A stretch of DNA of 64,000 bases from CAYXLI01 sp964464925 (GCA_964464925.1 CAYXLI010000010.1:1-64000); one strand, 5' to 3'; counted from the first letter of the stretch, positions 19,757 to 28,332 are shown. Translations and numbers: made by a program. Notes: generated by a model not told the origin, from the letters alone.

Positions 19757-20527
19757 TTACCGTATTTCGAGGGAGTGGGGCTTGTGACCTGGAGGCGGGA
19801 CTTCTTTGATGGTGAAGGTCACGTTCGGTCCGTCGACGGTGACGAGGGTGTGGTGGTAAATCGAGCCTTTTTCGAAGTCGTAGGGTCCGCGGAGGTGGCC
19901 TCCGGAGCTGCCGACCGCCAAGTAAGTTACGCCATCGTTCGGGGCGTGTATCAAAACGTGCACGTGACCAGCGATTACGCAGCAGACTCCAAATTCTTTC
20001 GCAAGTCTGTGAATGGGAAAGTCGTGGTTCTGCAGTTTTGCAAGCAGGAGCCAGTCAGGGCGGTGATAGAAGATAAATTTCGGGGAAGCGGACCTGTGCT
20101 TTTCCAGATCCGCCCGGAGAAAGGACAACTCGGAATCGCTCAGTTCGTCCGATTCGGCGTTATCGAGGACGGTAAAGTGTGCGCCTTTATGGTTGAAGCT
20201 GTAGTGCGCCGGGTGGCCGGTGAACTGTTGGAAGAGTTTGCGGGACTCGGGCGAATCGATGTCGTGATTCCCGGGCGTGAAATAAAAAGGGTAGCGGGAA
20301 TAGGGCTTCAGGATAGCTCGCAATTGCTCCCATTCGGCGCGAGTGCCAGATTGAACGGAATCGCCTACATTGATGACGAAGTCGGGGTGAAGGGCATCGA
20401 CCTCACGCCAAATGCGCTCGTACACACCGGGTTGAACTTCACCCGTTCGGTCGCCGAGGATCGAGAAGCGGAACTTCTCCGCGTGCAGGGAGGCCGCCAG
20501 CAGCAGGAAGGCGGCAAAAATCCGCAT
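19757..20527 (-). CDS. Secreted metallophosphoesterase
   Basis: A 256-residue calcineurin-like phosphoesterase with a signal peptide (MRIFAAFLLLAASLHAE). The binuclear metal motifs are all present in order: GDRTGE (a GDxH-type start with Arg in place of His), VINVGDSVQSG, TPGNHDID, FIFYHRPD and IAGHVHVLIH. The Arg in the first motif is a change from the usual His and may alter the first metal site. It would cleave phosphate esters outside the cytoplasm; the substrate is unknown. It is divergent from the glycosyltransferase gene, 52 bases away. Confidence 0.85.
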   Translation of the reverse strand: MRIFAAFLLLAASLHAEKFRFSILGDRTGEVQPGVYERIWREVDALHPDFVINVGDSVQSGTRAEWEQLRAILKPYSRYPFYFTPGNHDIDSPESRKLFQQFTGHPAHYSFNHKGAHFTVLDNAESDELSDSELSFLRADLEKHRSASPKFIFYHRPDWLLLAKLQNHDFPIHRLAKEFGVCCVIAGHVHVLIHAPNDGVTYLAVGSSGGHLRGPYDFEKGSIYHHTLVTVDGPNVTFTIKEVPPPGHKPHSLEIR

Positions 20528-20579
20528 ATTTCCGAGTTTCGCACGGAGAATTCCGGGGGGCTCAGCGCACTAACATTCT

Positions 20580-22388
20580 GTGGTGGAATGGACGCGCACG
20601 GTGGACGCCTGGATTGCGGCGATTCTGGTTCCGCTGAGTGTCTGGCTGCTGATTAGCGGCGTGGATGATCTGATCCTCGATCTATTGTGCGGATTCCACT
20701 GGATCTGCCGCAAACTCAACAAGCGAAAGCTCCCGAGGCTGACGGGCGAGCAGTTGCGCGCGCAGCCGGAGCGGAAGATTGCCATTTTTGTGCCGCTGTG
20801 GCGGGAGCACCGTGTGATCGCCAATATGGTGAAGCACAATCTCGCGGCAATCGACTACCAAAATTTCCACATCTTTATCGGCGCCTACCCAAATGATCAG
20901 CCTACGCTGGCGGCAGTGAGAGATCTGGAAAGGCTGTATGCAAATGTGCACCTCGCCATGGTGCCGCATGACGGGCCCACTTCGAAAGCCGACTGCCTGA
21001 ACTGGATCTACCAGAGGATCCTCGAATTTGAAGAACAGCGGCAGGTCCAGTTCGACATCGTAATGACGCATGATGCCGAGGATCTAATCCATCCCGCATC
21101 GCTGCGGCTGGTGAACTACTATTCGGACCGGTACGACATGGTGCAGGTGCCGGTAGTACCGCTTCCTACTCCGGTGTGGATGGCAACGCATGGGGTTTAC
21201 TGCGATGAATTCTGCGAAACGCAGACGAGAGATATGCCGGCCCGGGGGTTCTTCGGGGCGTTTGTGCCATCGTGTGGAGTGGGCACGAGCTTTTCACGCG
21301 CCGCTTTGAAAAGGCTGGCGGCTGCGGAGAGCAACCGGATCTTCGAGCCGGTCTGCCTGACGGAAGATTACGAGAACGGGATCCGGGTGCATGCGCTCGG
21401 CGGGAAACAGATTTTCATTCCGCTGCGGCGGGTGGGAGATTCCGTCGTGGCTACTCGCGAGTACTTTCCGCAGACGTTTCGTACGGCGGTGAAGCAGAGG
21501 ACGCGATGGGTGATGGGAATCGCGCTGCAGACGTGGGAGCGGCACGGGTGGCAGGGAGACTGGATTCAAAAGTACTGGTTGTGGCGGGACCGCAAGGGGC
21601 TGATCGGGAATCCCCTGAGCCTGCTTACTAACGGCGTCTGCATTTACGGGTTGACGACGCTTGCGGTTGCGCGATGGCAGGGGCAACGGTGGGGGCTGGG
21701 CGAGATGATGCTGCCGCAGTTTGGCGGGCTGCTCACGTGTACCGGGATGCTGGGAATTATCCGGATGATGGTGAGGGCGTTTTGCGTGGCGCGTATCTTT
21801 GGTTGGTGGTTCGCGGCGTGGGTGCCGATCCGAACTCTTTATGCCAACCTGATCAACTCGGCGGCGACTGTCCAGGCTTTGTGGCGATATGGGAATGCGC
21901 GGGCGCTCGGACGGCCGCTCGTGTGGCTGAAAACGGAACACGCGTATCCTTCACAGACCGCACTGCGGGTCTCGGGAAAACGGCTCGGGGAGGTCCTGCT
22001 GGCCGAGGGCTATGTTACGCCGGACCAACTCGAGGTGGCCGTAGCGACGCAGAGAGAAGGGGTGCGGCTGGGCGAGCACATGCTGATGCTCGGCTTATTG
22101 GCCGAGAGGGATCTATACGATGCGCTGAGCGTGCAGCAGGGATTACCGAGAGGACGAGTGTATGCGCAGCAGGTGAAGAAAGCAGTGGCGCGCTCATTGC
22201 CGGCCCGGGTTATGGAGCAGTGGCATGTGCTGCCATTCCGGGTGGAGCCTGGACACCTGTACGTGGCCGGAACTCAAATTCCAACGGAAGAGATGGAGCG
22301 AGATTTAAGGAGATTCACGAATCTGGAGATCCGGTTTCAGCTCATTACGCCCAGCAACTACGACGAGCTAGCGAGGGAGCTGTTGTAA
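20580..22388 (+). CDS. NfrB-like membrane glycosyltransferase with C-terminal MshEN-type domain
   Basis: A 602-residue family 2 glycosyltransferase anchored by a membrane segment at residues 8-30 and more at about 345-440. Catalytic motifs are THDAEDLIHP (metal-binding acids), PVCLTEDYENG (TED) and KQRTRWVMG (QxxRW), as in processive polysaccharide synthases. The C-terminal 140 residues carry a tandem RLGxxL-x3-G pattern (Arg468: RLGEVLLAEG; Arg496: RLGEHMLMLG, 28 residues apart), each followed by an L-x3-(V/L)-x2-Q phrase. This is the MshEN (type II secretion ATPase N-terminal) signature that binds cyclic di-GMP in MshE and in E. coli NfrB. It therefore probably makes an exopolysaccharide under c-di-GMP control. 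It starts with two GTG codons; the first is used. Confidence 0.88.
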   Translation: MVEWTRTVDAWIAAILVPLSVWLLISGVDDLILDLLCGFHWICRKLNKRKLPRLTGEQLRAQPERKIAIFVPLWREHRVIANMVKHNLAAIDYQNFHIFIGAYPNDQPTLAAVRDLERLYANVHLAMVPHDGPTSKADCLNWIYQRILEFEEQRQVQFDIVMTHDAEDLIHPASLRLVNYYSDRYDMVQVPVVPLPTPVWMATHGVYCDEFCETQTRDMPARGFFGAFVPSCGVGTSFSRAALKRLAAAESNRIFEPVCLTEDYENGIRVHALGGKQIFIPLRRVGDSVVATREYFPQTFRTAVKQRTRWVMGIALQTWERHGWQGDWIQKYWLWRDRKGLIGNPLSLLTNGVCIYGLTTLAVARWQGQRWGLGEMMLPQFGGLLTCTGMLGIIRMMVRAFCVARIFGWWFAAWVPIRTLYANLINSAATVQALWRYGNARALGRPLVWLKTEHAYPSQTALRVSGKRLGEVLLAEGYVTPDQLEVAVATQREGVRLGEHMLMLGLLAERDLYDALSVQQGLPRGRVYAQQVKKAVARSLPARVMEQWHVLPFRVEPGHLYVAGTQIPTEEMERDLRRFTNLEIRFQLITPSNYDELARELL

Positions 22389-22393
22389 GGGAC

Positions 22394-22424
22394 GAATGCC
22401 GGACGTTGAGAGCGTCCGGCATTC
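22394..22424. terminator. Strong hairpin between convergent genes
   Basis: A perfect 12-bp stem: GAATGCCGGACG (22394-22405) and CGTCCGGCATTC (22413-22424) with a 7-base loop, exactly between two convergent stop codons. There is no T tract on either side; it probably acts in both directions. Confidence 0.7.
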
Positions 22425-22432
22425 GGGCAGAT

Positions 22433-23272
22433 CTATTTGAAGTGTGGGAGCTTGCCGGGCAGGTTGAATCCGAGGCTCACGGCGAAGACATCTTTCACGC
22501 CGACGTTGCGGCCGTGCAGGATCTTGCTGTAATTGAAGCCGACGTTCACTCCCGACTTGAAGCGATAGGTCCCGTTAAAGTCCATGGCGCCGAAAATCTT
22601 CTTTGTCGCCGGGAAAAGCAGCGGGCGGAAGCCGGGCGTACCGATATCGACGCCATTCATGGAGCGCGAGGTCTGGTAGCCGGTGCTTACGGTGAATCTT
22701 CGGAAACTCTTGCCGATGCCCGCATTCCCGAAGAAATCCTGAGGGACGGGATTCGTACGGACGCGGTAGCCGGTTTCAAGAAACGAGAAGAAGTTCCTGG
22801 GAAGATTCTTACCGACCAGAACGGAAGTGAGAAAGCCGGAGGCCTTGTCACCGGGAGAGAAGTTGGCCGTGCGGGTCAATTCGTAGCTCCCGTTGATGAT
22901 GGCGGCGCCACGGAGGGTCACGACGTAGCTCTCCCCTGAGAGTACCTGCCAACGCGCGCCGACGGTGGTGTCGACGATGCCTTGCAAGCCATTTCCGAGA
23001 TAACTGGTTGCGGTATAGCCGGTTTCTACATCGACAGAAATATTGTTCCGCAGCCCGTATTCGAAGAATGTGTACCCGGTGTACTGCTTATACGGCTGGG
23101 GAAGGCGGCCAGTTTTCGCCCCAGGATGATAATCCTGAAAGGTGTCAAATGTGTAGAACATATTGACAGCCAGCTTGCCGGGTTCGGGGAGCCAGGGTGA
23201 TGCGCCCCACAACATCGTGCTCATGCATCCAATTGCGGCCATTCGGGCAATCATGAGTATGTTCTCTCTCAT
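22433..23272 (-). CDS. Outer-membrane beta-barrel protein, unknown cargo
   Basis: A 279-residue secreted protein. After the signal region (MIARMAAIGCMSTMLWGAS) it is made of alternating short beta strands rich in aromatic, Gly and Asn residues, such as VNMFYTFDTFQDY, TFFEYGLRNNISVDVETGY, FTVSTGYQTSRS and NVGFNYSKILHG, and ends in a strand with a late Phe. This is the look of an 8- to 12-stranded outer-membrane barrel. No family name was recognised. It overlaps the cytochrome gene upstream by four bases (ATGA), which points to a joint function. Because it faces the NfrB-like synthase across a terminator, a role as an export pore for its product is possible but not shown. Confidence 0.7.
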   Translation of the reverse strand: MRENILMIARMAAIGCMSTMLWGASPWLPEPGKLAVNMFYTFDTFQDYHPGAKTGRLPQPYKQYTGYTFFEYGLRNNISVDVETGYTATSYLGNGLQGIVDTTVGARWQVLSGESYVVTLRGAAIINGSYELTRTANFSPGDKASGFLTSVLVGKNLPRNFFSFLETGYRVRTNPVPQDFFGNAGIGKSFRRFTVSTGYQTSRSMNGVDIGTPGFRPLLFPATKKIFGAMDFNGTYRFKSGVNVGFNYSKILHGRNVGVKDVFAVSLGFNLPGKLPHFK

Positions 23273-23607
23273 AAGCGGTACCGTTTAGCCAGGTAATGCA
23301 CTAACGCCTCCATCTGCTTCGAATCCACGTTGCCGTGGACACGGTCTGATGCGCCGACGCAGGTGGAAATTTTCCCCTGCAGGTCAAAACGTATTTTCTG
23401 CAGGCGGCTTCGGGTCAGAGTGTCTTTCTTGGCGTGGCACTCGCCGCAGGTCATACCGGACCCCAATTTGACCTCACCCCAGAAAATCGCTTTTCCAGTG
23501 TTGTACATCTCGTCCCGTTGGGGATCGATCTTCGGCGGAGTGTAAGGTCCTGAGGCCAGCGCTGCGAACATCGCCAGCAACAAAACAAGGAGTATTCGAA
23601 CGCTCAT
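23269..23607 (-). CDS. Secreted monoheme c-type cytochrome
   Basis: A 112-residue exported protein from the ATG at 23607 (MSVRILLVLLLAMFAALA signal peptide). It has one heme site, MTCGECHAKKD, about residue 54. The region TGKAIFWGEVKLGSG before it is a typical cytochrome c opening, and MEALVHYLAKRYRL is the usual final helix after the heme. A single candidate axial Met (SKQMEALV) lies there. It is translationally coupled to the barrel protein downstream. Electron partners are unknown. Confidence 0.8.
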   Translation of the reverse strand: MSVRILLVLLLAMFAALASGPYTPPKIDPQRDEMYNTGKAIFWGEVKLGSGMTCGECHAKKDTLTRSRLQKIRFDLQGKISTCVGASDRVHGNVDSKQMEALVHYLAKRYRL

Positions 23608-24165
23608 ATTCGGTTCGGGTTTGGGTGCTTTATATTTGCAAACCATGGAAACTTAAGCAATAAGGAAAAGCGGAAACGTCAAAGGTACTTTCGTACCGCA
23701 GAGACTAATACCAGCAATCAGTTAGGTTACCTGTTTGAGGGGAAGCTTTGTTCAGCAACGGCTTTCCAGGAGAGTTCGAGAGCGAGTTCTCAAAGCACGA
23801 TCGAGGTCGTATAAGTGCTTCGTTAAGAACATATTACGGTACCAGATAGGCGTGCTCGGGCGACGAGTGATACCGTCGGGATGGGTTCACTGGCTGGTAA
23901 CGGGACTGTAGTAGTACTTAGCAGGTCAAGTTGACCAAGATTAAGAGGCGCTTTTTCTTTTGCTGCATCTAGCCTAGCGTCTTGGCAATGGAAAAGCCGG
24001 CACCGCTCCATTTGCAGCGAAGTCGTAAGAAAAGATTAGCAGTATCAATAACATACGTGTCTGAATTCGGAACGGTGGGCTGTATTTAGGGACTTTCGGA
24101 GGCGACCTGCGTTGCACCCCTGTCAATGACACGTTATCGTGGTATAAGAACCTCCGCGAAACCCA
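23608..24165. other. 558-base gene-free, AT-richer stretch with several hairpins
   Basis: No convincing gene is present. Dyads seen: GGTAC-tttc-GTACC (23684-23697), AAGCAC/GTGCTT (23793-23798/23815-23820), ACGGTA/TACCGT (23836-23841/23871-23876) enclosing CTCG/CGAG (23855-23858/23864-23867), and the 13-base palindrome GGTCAAGTTGACC (23924-23936). The density of stems over about 250 bases suggests a structured RNA or an RNA remnant. I could not match a known riboswitch or RNA class. Confidence 0.5.
24121..24148 (+). promoter_or_regulatory. Possible aceE promoter with palindrome over the -35
   Basis: TGTCAA (24121-24126), a 16-base spacer and TATAAG (24143-24148) form a plausible sigma-70 promoter 17 bases before aceE. 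The -35 lies in the perfect palindrome TGTCAATGACA (24121-24131), a candidate operator. Confidence 0.4.
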
Positions 24166-26835
24166 ATGCTGAAAACCAAAGAAGCCGTCCGTGAGGATCT
24201 AAATCCTCAGGAAACCAGCGAATGGCTGGAATCCCTCGACGAGATCATCGATGCGGCAGGACCTGACCGCGCGAGCTACCTGCTGCAAAAGCTGCAGGAG
24301 CGCGCCGCCGAATTCGGCGTCATCGTTCCCGCCAGTCTGAACACGCCTTACATCAATACCGTGCCGGTCGATCAGGAAGTCGCGTACCCGGGCGACCGCC
24401 TGATCGAGCGCCGTATCAAGAATCTGGTCCGCTGGAATGCGCTCGCCATGGTGGTTCGTGCGAACAAGTACGACGACAACATCGGCGGACACCTCTCGAC
24501 TTACGCCTCGCTCGCGACGCTTACCGAAGTTGGGCAGAATCACTTCTTCCACGGCTCCTATGGAGACCAAGCGGGAGACTTTGTGTACTACCAAGGCCAT
24601 GCGTCTCCAGGTATGTACTCGCGCGCCTACGTGGAAGGCCGCCTGAATGAAGAACACCTGAAGAACTTCCGTCACGAACTGCGCGAGCATCCGGGGCTGT
24701 CCTCCTATCCGCACCCATGGCTGATGCCGGATTTCTGGCAGTTTCCGACTGTATCGATGGGACTGGGACCGATCAATGCGATCTATCAGGCCCGGTTCAT
24801 GCGCTATCTGGAGAACCGGGGCATCATCCCGAAGACTGCGCGGAAGGTTTGGGGCTTCCTCGGGGACGGCGAAACGGACGAGCCGGAATCGCTGGGCGCG
24901 CTGACGCTTGCGTCGCGGGAGAAGCTCGACAATCTTATATTCGTGGTGAACTGCAACCTGCAACGGCTAGACGGCCCGGTGCGTGGAAACGGCAACATCG
25001 TGAAGGAACTGGAAGCCGCGTTCCGGGGCGCAGGCTGGAACGTGATCAAGGTGTTGTGGGGAGGCGATTGGGATGCCCTGTTCGCACGCGATTACAACGG
25101 CCTGCTGCTCCGCCGCATGGAAGAGTGCGTGGACGGTGAATTCCAGAATTTCAAGGCCAAGGGCGGCGCTTATGTCCGTAAGGAATTCTTCGGCAAGTAT
25201 CCGGAATTAGCGGCGATGGTTGAAGATATGACCGACGAGCAGCTTGCACATCTAAGGCGCGGCGGTCACGATCCCCAAAAGGTCTATAACGCCTACCTGC
25301 GCGCAGTTCAGCACACCGGCTCGCCGACAGTGATCCTCGCTAAGACCATTAAGGGGTACGGATTAGGTGAAGCTGCCGAGGGACGCAACGCAACACACCA
25401 GCAGAAGAAACTGACCGAACAGCAGATCGCTTACTTCACAAAGCGGTTCGACATGACGGTCCCGGACGAGAAGGTTCAGAAGCTGGAATTCTACCGGCCC
25501 GAAACGGACAGTCCGGAAGCTAAGTACATCCACGAGCGGGTGGAGGCGATGGGCGGTTCGCTGCCGGGCCGGAACCCGAAGCGCGAGCAGGTGCCAGTGC
25601 CGCCCCTCGAACTGTTCCATGATTCGATTCAGGGCTCGGGCGGGCGTGCCGCGTCGACGACGTCGGCGTTTGTCGGTGTCTTGAAGAACCTGTTGAAATC
25701 GGACCTGAAAAAGTACATTGTCCCGATCATTCCGGACGAAGCTCGTACCTTCGGCATGGATTCGCTGTTCACTCAGATCGGAATCTATGCAAGTCAAGGC
25801 CAGCTATACAATCCCGTCGACCGGGATATGGTGATGTACTACAAGGAAGCCAAAGACGGGCAAATCCTGGAAGAGGGCATCACCGAAGCGGGCAGTATGG
25901 CCAGCTTCACCGCTGCGGGAACGTCTTACGCCAACTACGGCGTGCCGATGATTCCTTTCTTCGTCTACTACTCGATGTTCGGATTCCAACGGATCGGCGA
26001 CCTGATCTGGGCCTTCGCCGATTCGCGAGGCAAGGGCTTCCTGATGGGGGGCACCGCGGGCCGGACGACTCTGTTAGGTGAAGGACTGCAGCACCAGGAC
26101 GGGCACACGCCGGTTCACGCCAGCACTGTTCCTACTTGTATCACTTACGATCCGGCATATGCGTACGAGATCGCTGTCATCATTCGAGACGGTATTCGGC
26201 GCATGTATCACGAGTACGAGGACTGCTTCTACTATTTGACGGTCTGCAACGAGAATTATGCCCATCCCGAGATGCCTAAGGGTGTTGAGGAAGGGATTCT
26301 GCGCGGGATCTACAAGTATCAGGACTCCCCCCTCGGCAAACCGGCAGTCCACCTGTTTGGAAGCGGACCGATCTTTAATGAGGCTCTGAAAGCTCAGCAG
26401 ATCCTGGCGGAGAAGTACAAGGTTGCCGCCGATGTATGGAGTGTCACGAGCTATAACGAACTGCGCCGGGAAGCGCTGGCCACTGACCGGTGGAACCGCC
26501 TCCATCCGGCCGAGAAGCCGAAGAAGCCGTATGTCCTGCAAGCATTGAAGGGTGCCGAAGGTCCGATCATTGCGGCTACGGATTACATGAAGGTAGTTCC
26601 CGACCAGATCGCACCATGGCTTCCCGGCCGTATGGTGCCGCTCGGAACGGACGGGTTCGGCCGCAGCGATAACCGTCAGCACCTGCGGCGCTTCTTCGAG
26701 AACGACGCCGAATCGATTGTGGCCGCCGCACTGGCAAGACTGGCTCAGGATGGCAAGTTCGACAAAGCCAAGGCTCAAAAGGCAATTGTCGATCTCGGGA
26801 TTGACCCTGAGAAGCGCGATCCGGCCCACTCGTAA
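24166..26835 (+). CDS. aceE: Pyruvate dehydrogenase E1 component, homodimeric type
   Basis: An 889-residue thiamine-diphosphate enzyme that decarboxylates pyruvate and passes the acetyl group to the E2 lipoyl domain. Length and order match E. coli AceE: an N-terminal E2-binding stretch, NKYDDNIGGHLSTYASLA, the GDG-x-NN-like thiamine motif GDGETDEPESLG (about residue 233) with the Asn-containing tail VVNCNLQRLDGPVRGN, then the pyrimidine domain (GITEAGSMASFTAAGTSYAN, about 565-585) and the C-terminal domain. No aceF or lpd gene follows, so the rest of the complex is coded elsewhere. It stands alone with its own promoter and a clear terminator. Confidence 0.96.
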   Translation: MLKTKEAVREDLNPQETSEWLESLDEIIDAAGPDRASYLLQKLQERAAEFGVIVPASLNTPYINTVPVDQEVAYPGDRLIERRIKNLVRWNALAMVVRANKYDDNIGGHLSTYASLATLTEVGQNHFFHGSYGDQAGDFVYYQGHASPGMYSRAYVEGRLNEEHLKNFRHELREHPGLSSYPHPWLMPDFWQFPTVSMGLGPINAIYQARFMRYLENRGIIPKTARKVWGFLGDGETDEPESLGALTLASREKLDNLIFVVNCNLQRLDGPVRGNGNIVKELEAAFRGAGWNVIKVLWGGDWDALFARDYNGLLLRRMEECVDGEFQNFKAKGGAYVRKEFFGKYPELAAMVEDMTDEQLAHLRRGGHDPQKVYNAYLRAVQHTGSPTVILAKTIKGYGLGEAAEGRNATHQQKKLTEQQIAYFTKRFDMTVPDEKVQKLEFYRPETDSPEAKYIHERVEAMGGSLPGRNPKREQVPVPPLELFHDSIQGSGGRAASTTSAFVGVLKNLLKSDLKKYIVPIIPDEARTFGMDSLFTQIGIYASQGQLYNPVDRDMVMYYKEAKDGQILEEGITEAGSMASFTAAGTSYANYGVPMIPFFVYYSMFGFQRIGDLIWAFADSRGKGFLMGGTAGRTTLLGEGLQHQDGHTPVHASTVPTCITYDPAYAYEIAVIIRDGIRRMYHEYEDCFYYLTVCNENYAHPEMPKGVEEGILRGIYKYQDSPLGKPAVHLFGSGPIFNEALKAQQILAEKYKVAADVWSVTSYNELRREALATDRWNRLHPAEKPKKPYVLQALKGAEGPIIAATDYMKVVPDQIAPWLPGRMVPLGTDGFGRSDNRQHLRRFFENDAESIVAAALARLAQDGKFDKAKAQKAIVDLGIDPEKRDPAHS

Positions 26836-26846
26836 GGGTTCTCAGA

Positions 26847-26874
26847 GGGCGGCTGAAATGGCCGCCCATTTTCG
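26847..26874 (+). terminator. Rho-independent terminator after aceE
   Basis: GGGCGGC (26847-26853) and GCCGCCC (26861-26867) form a 7-bp GC stem with a 7-base loop, followed at once by ATTTTCG. It begins 11 bases after the aceE stop. Confidence 0.82.
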
Positions 26875-26923
26875 TCCCATTTAGGTTTCCGTTTGGCGGG
26901 ACGAGGCAATCCGGGAGGGGTGT

Positions 26924-27835
26924 ATGCTCCGCCTCACAGAATCCGATGTTCTCCGCCTGCTTCCGATGGCCGATGCGATCGAATGCATGCGCGCCTGTTT
27001 TCGCTCGCTCAGGGCTGGAGACGCCCGCAATCAACCCCGGCGCCGGCTGATTCTTTCGAACCACAGTACGTTGCACCAGCTTGCCGGCTCGATTCCCGGA
27101 TACTTTGGGGCCAAAATCTACTCGACCAACCCGCGGCACGGCGCCTGGTTTACGGTGCTGCTCTATGAAGAAGAGACGGGCAAGCCGCTTGCGACCATCG
27201 ATGCCAATCATCTGGGCCAGATCCGCACTGGGGCGGTCAGCGGTCTTGCGACTGACTTGCTGACGTCCCGGAGTGCGTCAACACTGGGCATTATCGGTTC
27301 CGGATTTCAGGCGCGGACGCAGCTTGAGGCGATTGCAGCAGTTCGTTCCCTCCGGAAGGTGGAGGTTTGGAGCCGAAATCCGGAAAAGCGCCGACAATTC
27401 GCTGAGGATTCGAGTAAATCTCTCGATATTCCGGTTGAACCGGTCGATAGCGCAGAGCAGGCCCTATCGGACAAGGATATTGTCGTTACCGCGACATATG
27501 CGCGGGAGCCGGTTCTGGACGCGGCCTGGATTCGCCAGCGGCCGGTATTGGTGAATGCGATGGGATCGAATTATGCCGACCGCCGGGAACTACCCGCCGG
27601 ATTGGTTCTCTCGGCGGACCTGCTGGTTGTTGACGACATCGAGCAGGGAAAGACTGAAGCGGGTGACTACACAATGGCACTCTCTGAAGCGGAGTGGCAC
27701 AACGTGAAGCCCCTGGCTGCCTTTGCGTCCGCAGAGCCAACCAAGGGCTTAACAATCTTTAAATCGGTCGGTTTAGGAGTGGAAGATGTCGCGGTGGCCG
27801 CGTTCGTCTACCAGCGCGCTATTCTTGAGCGCTAA
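26924..27835 (+). CDS. Ornithine cyclodeaminase/mu-crystallin family NAD(P)-dependent enzyme
   Basis: A 303-residue protein of the ornithine cyclodeaminase, alanine dehydrogenase and ketimine reductase family. The ATG at 26924 follows a GGAGGGG ribosome site. The dimerisation and substrate part comes first (YFGAKIYSTNPRHG and ATIDANHLGQIRTGAVSGLA, with the family's Lys and Arg). Then comes the Rossmann turn LGIIGSGFQARTQLEA (about residue 125) and the late motif TIFKSVGLGVEDVAVAAF. Members deaminate ornithine or reduce cyclic imines and 2-oxo acids; the substrate cannot be predicted. Its last 17 bases overlap the convergent miniprotein gene. Confidence 0.88.
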   Translation: MLRLTESDVLRLLPMADAIECMRACFRSLRAGDARNQPRRRLILSNHSTLHQLAGSIPGYFGAKIYSTNPRHGAWFTVLLYEEETGKPLATIDANHLGQIRTGAVSGLATDLLTSRSASTLGIIGSGFQARTQLEAIAAVRSLRKVEVWSRNPEKRRQFAEDSSKSLDIPVEPVDSAEQALSDKDIVVTATYAREPVLDAAWIRQRPVLVNAMGSNYADRRELPAGLVLSADLLVVDDIEQGKTEAGDYTMALSEAEWHNVKPLAAFASAEPTKGLTIFKSVGLGVEDVAVAAFVYQRAILER

Positions 27836-28049
27836 CCTGCTGATCGGATTCCTTCCAAGCACTGATTTTAAGCCTGCGGCAGACCCAGCAAAGGTTCTCG
27901 GTCGAGTTTGGAGCCACGGTTTCGGACTGGCAAACCTCGCACTTCCGGATCGGCCGGGGGTTCTCATTGTTGAGGGCTGCCTTCGCCTTCTGCAGAATCT
28001 CTGCATCGACAACTGGCGCTTCTATGGGGGCAGCAGACTTACGTTTCAT
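27819..28049 (-). CDS. Zinc-ribbon miniprotein
   Basis: A 76-residue soluble protein starting MKRKSAAPIEAPVVDAE with AGGTG as ribosome site. Two CxxC pairs, RKCEVCQSE and NLCWVCRRLK, would bind one zinc. The first half is charged and helical. It overlaps the end of the convergent cyclodeaminase-family gene by 17 bases. No family was recognised; such ribbons often bind nucleic acid or a protein partner. Confidence 0.6.
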   Translation of the reverse strand: MKRKSAAPIEAPVVDAEILQKAKAALNNENPRPIRKCEVCQSETVAPNSTENLCWVCRRLKISAWKESDQQVSAQE

Positions 28050-28116
28050 TCTTCAGCACCTACTTCGGTATCCAGTTTCAGCCTAGCACAAGAAATTTAA
28101 GAGTCGAGAATAAATA

Positions 28117-28332
28117 TCAGGCGGCCCGATTGTACCGAATCACGTACCCAGCATCAATCGAAGCGGAACAGCGCGGGCATTTCTGGCCGGGCTTTACTTT
28201 CGCTGACTTGCTGGCGTAGAGAACCGTCACTTCGACGGTCCGGGTGCACATGGGGCAGTACACTGCGCCTGTAGCTTCGTGAATGGTTGGCGCGGCCTTC
28301 CCTGCGGTTGATTGCTGAGTGGAAGCGATCAT
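28117..28332 (-). CDS. Zinc-ribbon miniprotein
   Basis: A 71-residue protein. The ATG at 28332 follows a perfect GGAGG ribosome site, so longer in-frame readings are rejected. Two CxxC pairs, VYCPMCTRTVEV and QKCPRCSASIDA, lie on beta strands, a classical zinc ribbon. It ends in YVIRYNRAA. It is 67 bases from the other ribbon protein, same strand, and may be part of the same small transcription unit. Function unknown. Confidence 0.7.
   Translation of the reverse strand: MIASTQQSTAGKAAPTIHEATGAVYCPMCTRTVEVTVLYASKSAKVKPGQKCPRCSASIDAGYVIRYNRAA

Noticed and set aside
21674..22939. 421-codon plus-strand open frame
   Set aside because: Crosses the end of the glycosyltransferase gene, the 12-bp terminator and the antisense of the barrel gene; no recognisable protein.
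23660..23740. c-di-GMP (GEMM-I) riboswitch
   Set aside because: A CAAA-hairpin-GCAGAGAC order recalls GEMM-I, but the GGGCAAACC and GACGCAAAGCC cores and the receptor stem are missing.
23836..23890. 5S rRNA remnant on the minus strand
   Set aside because: CCCATCCCGA and a GGTAC lie at about the right spacing, but the central AGTTAAGC, the GAGAGTAGG arm and the terminal helix are absent. An Infernal scan with the 5S model would settle it.
23823..24011. 62-codon minus-strand reading before aceE
   Set aside because: No homology, no ribosome site, runs through the hairpin-rich spacer.
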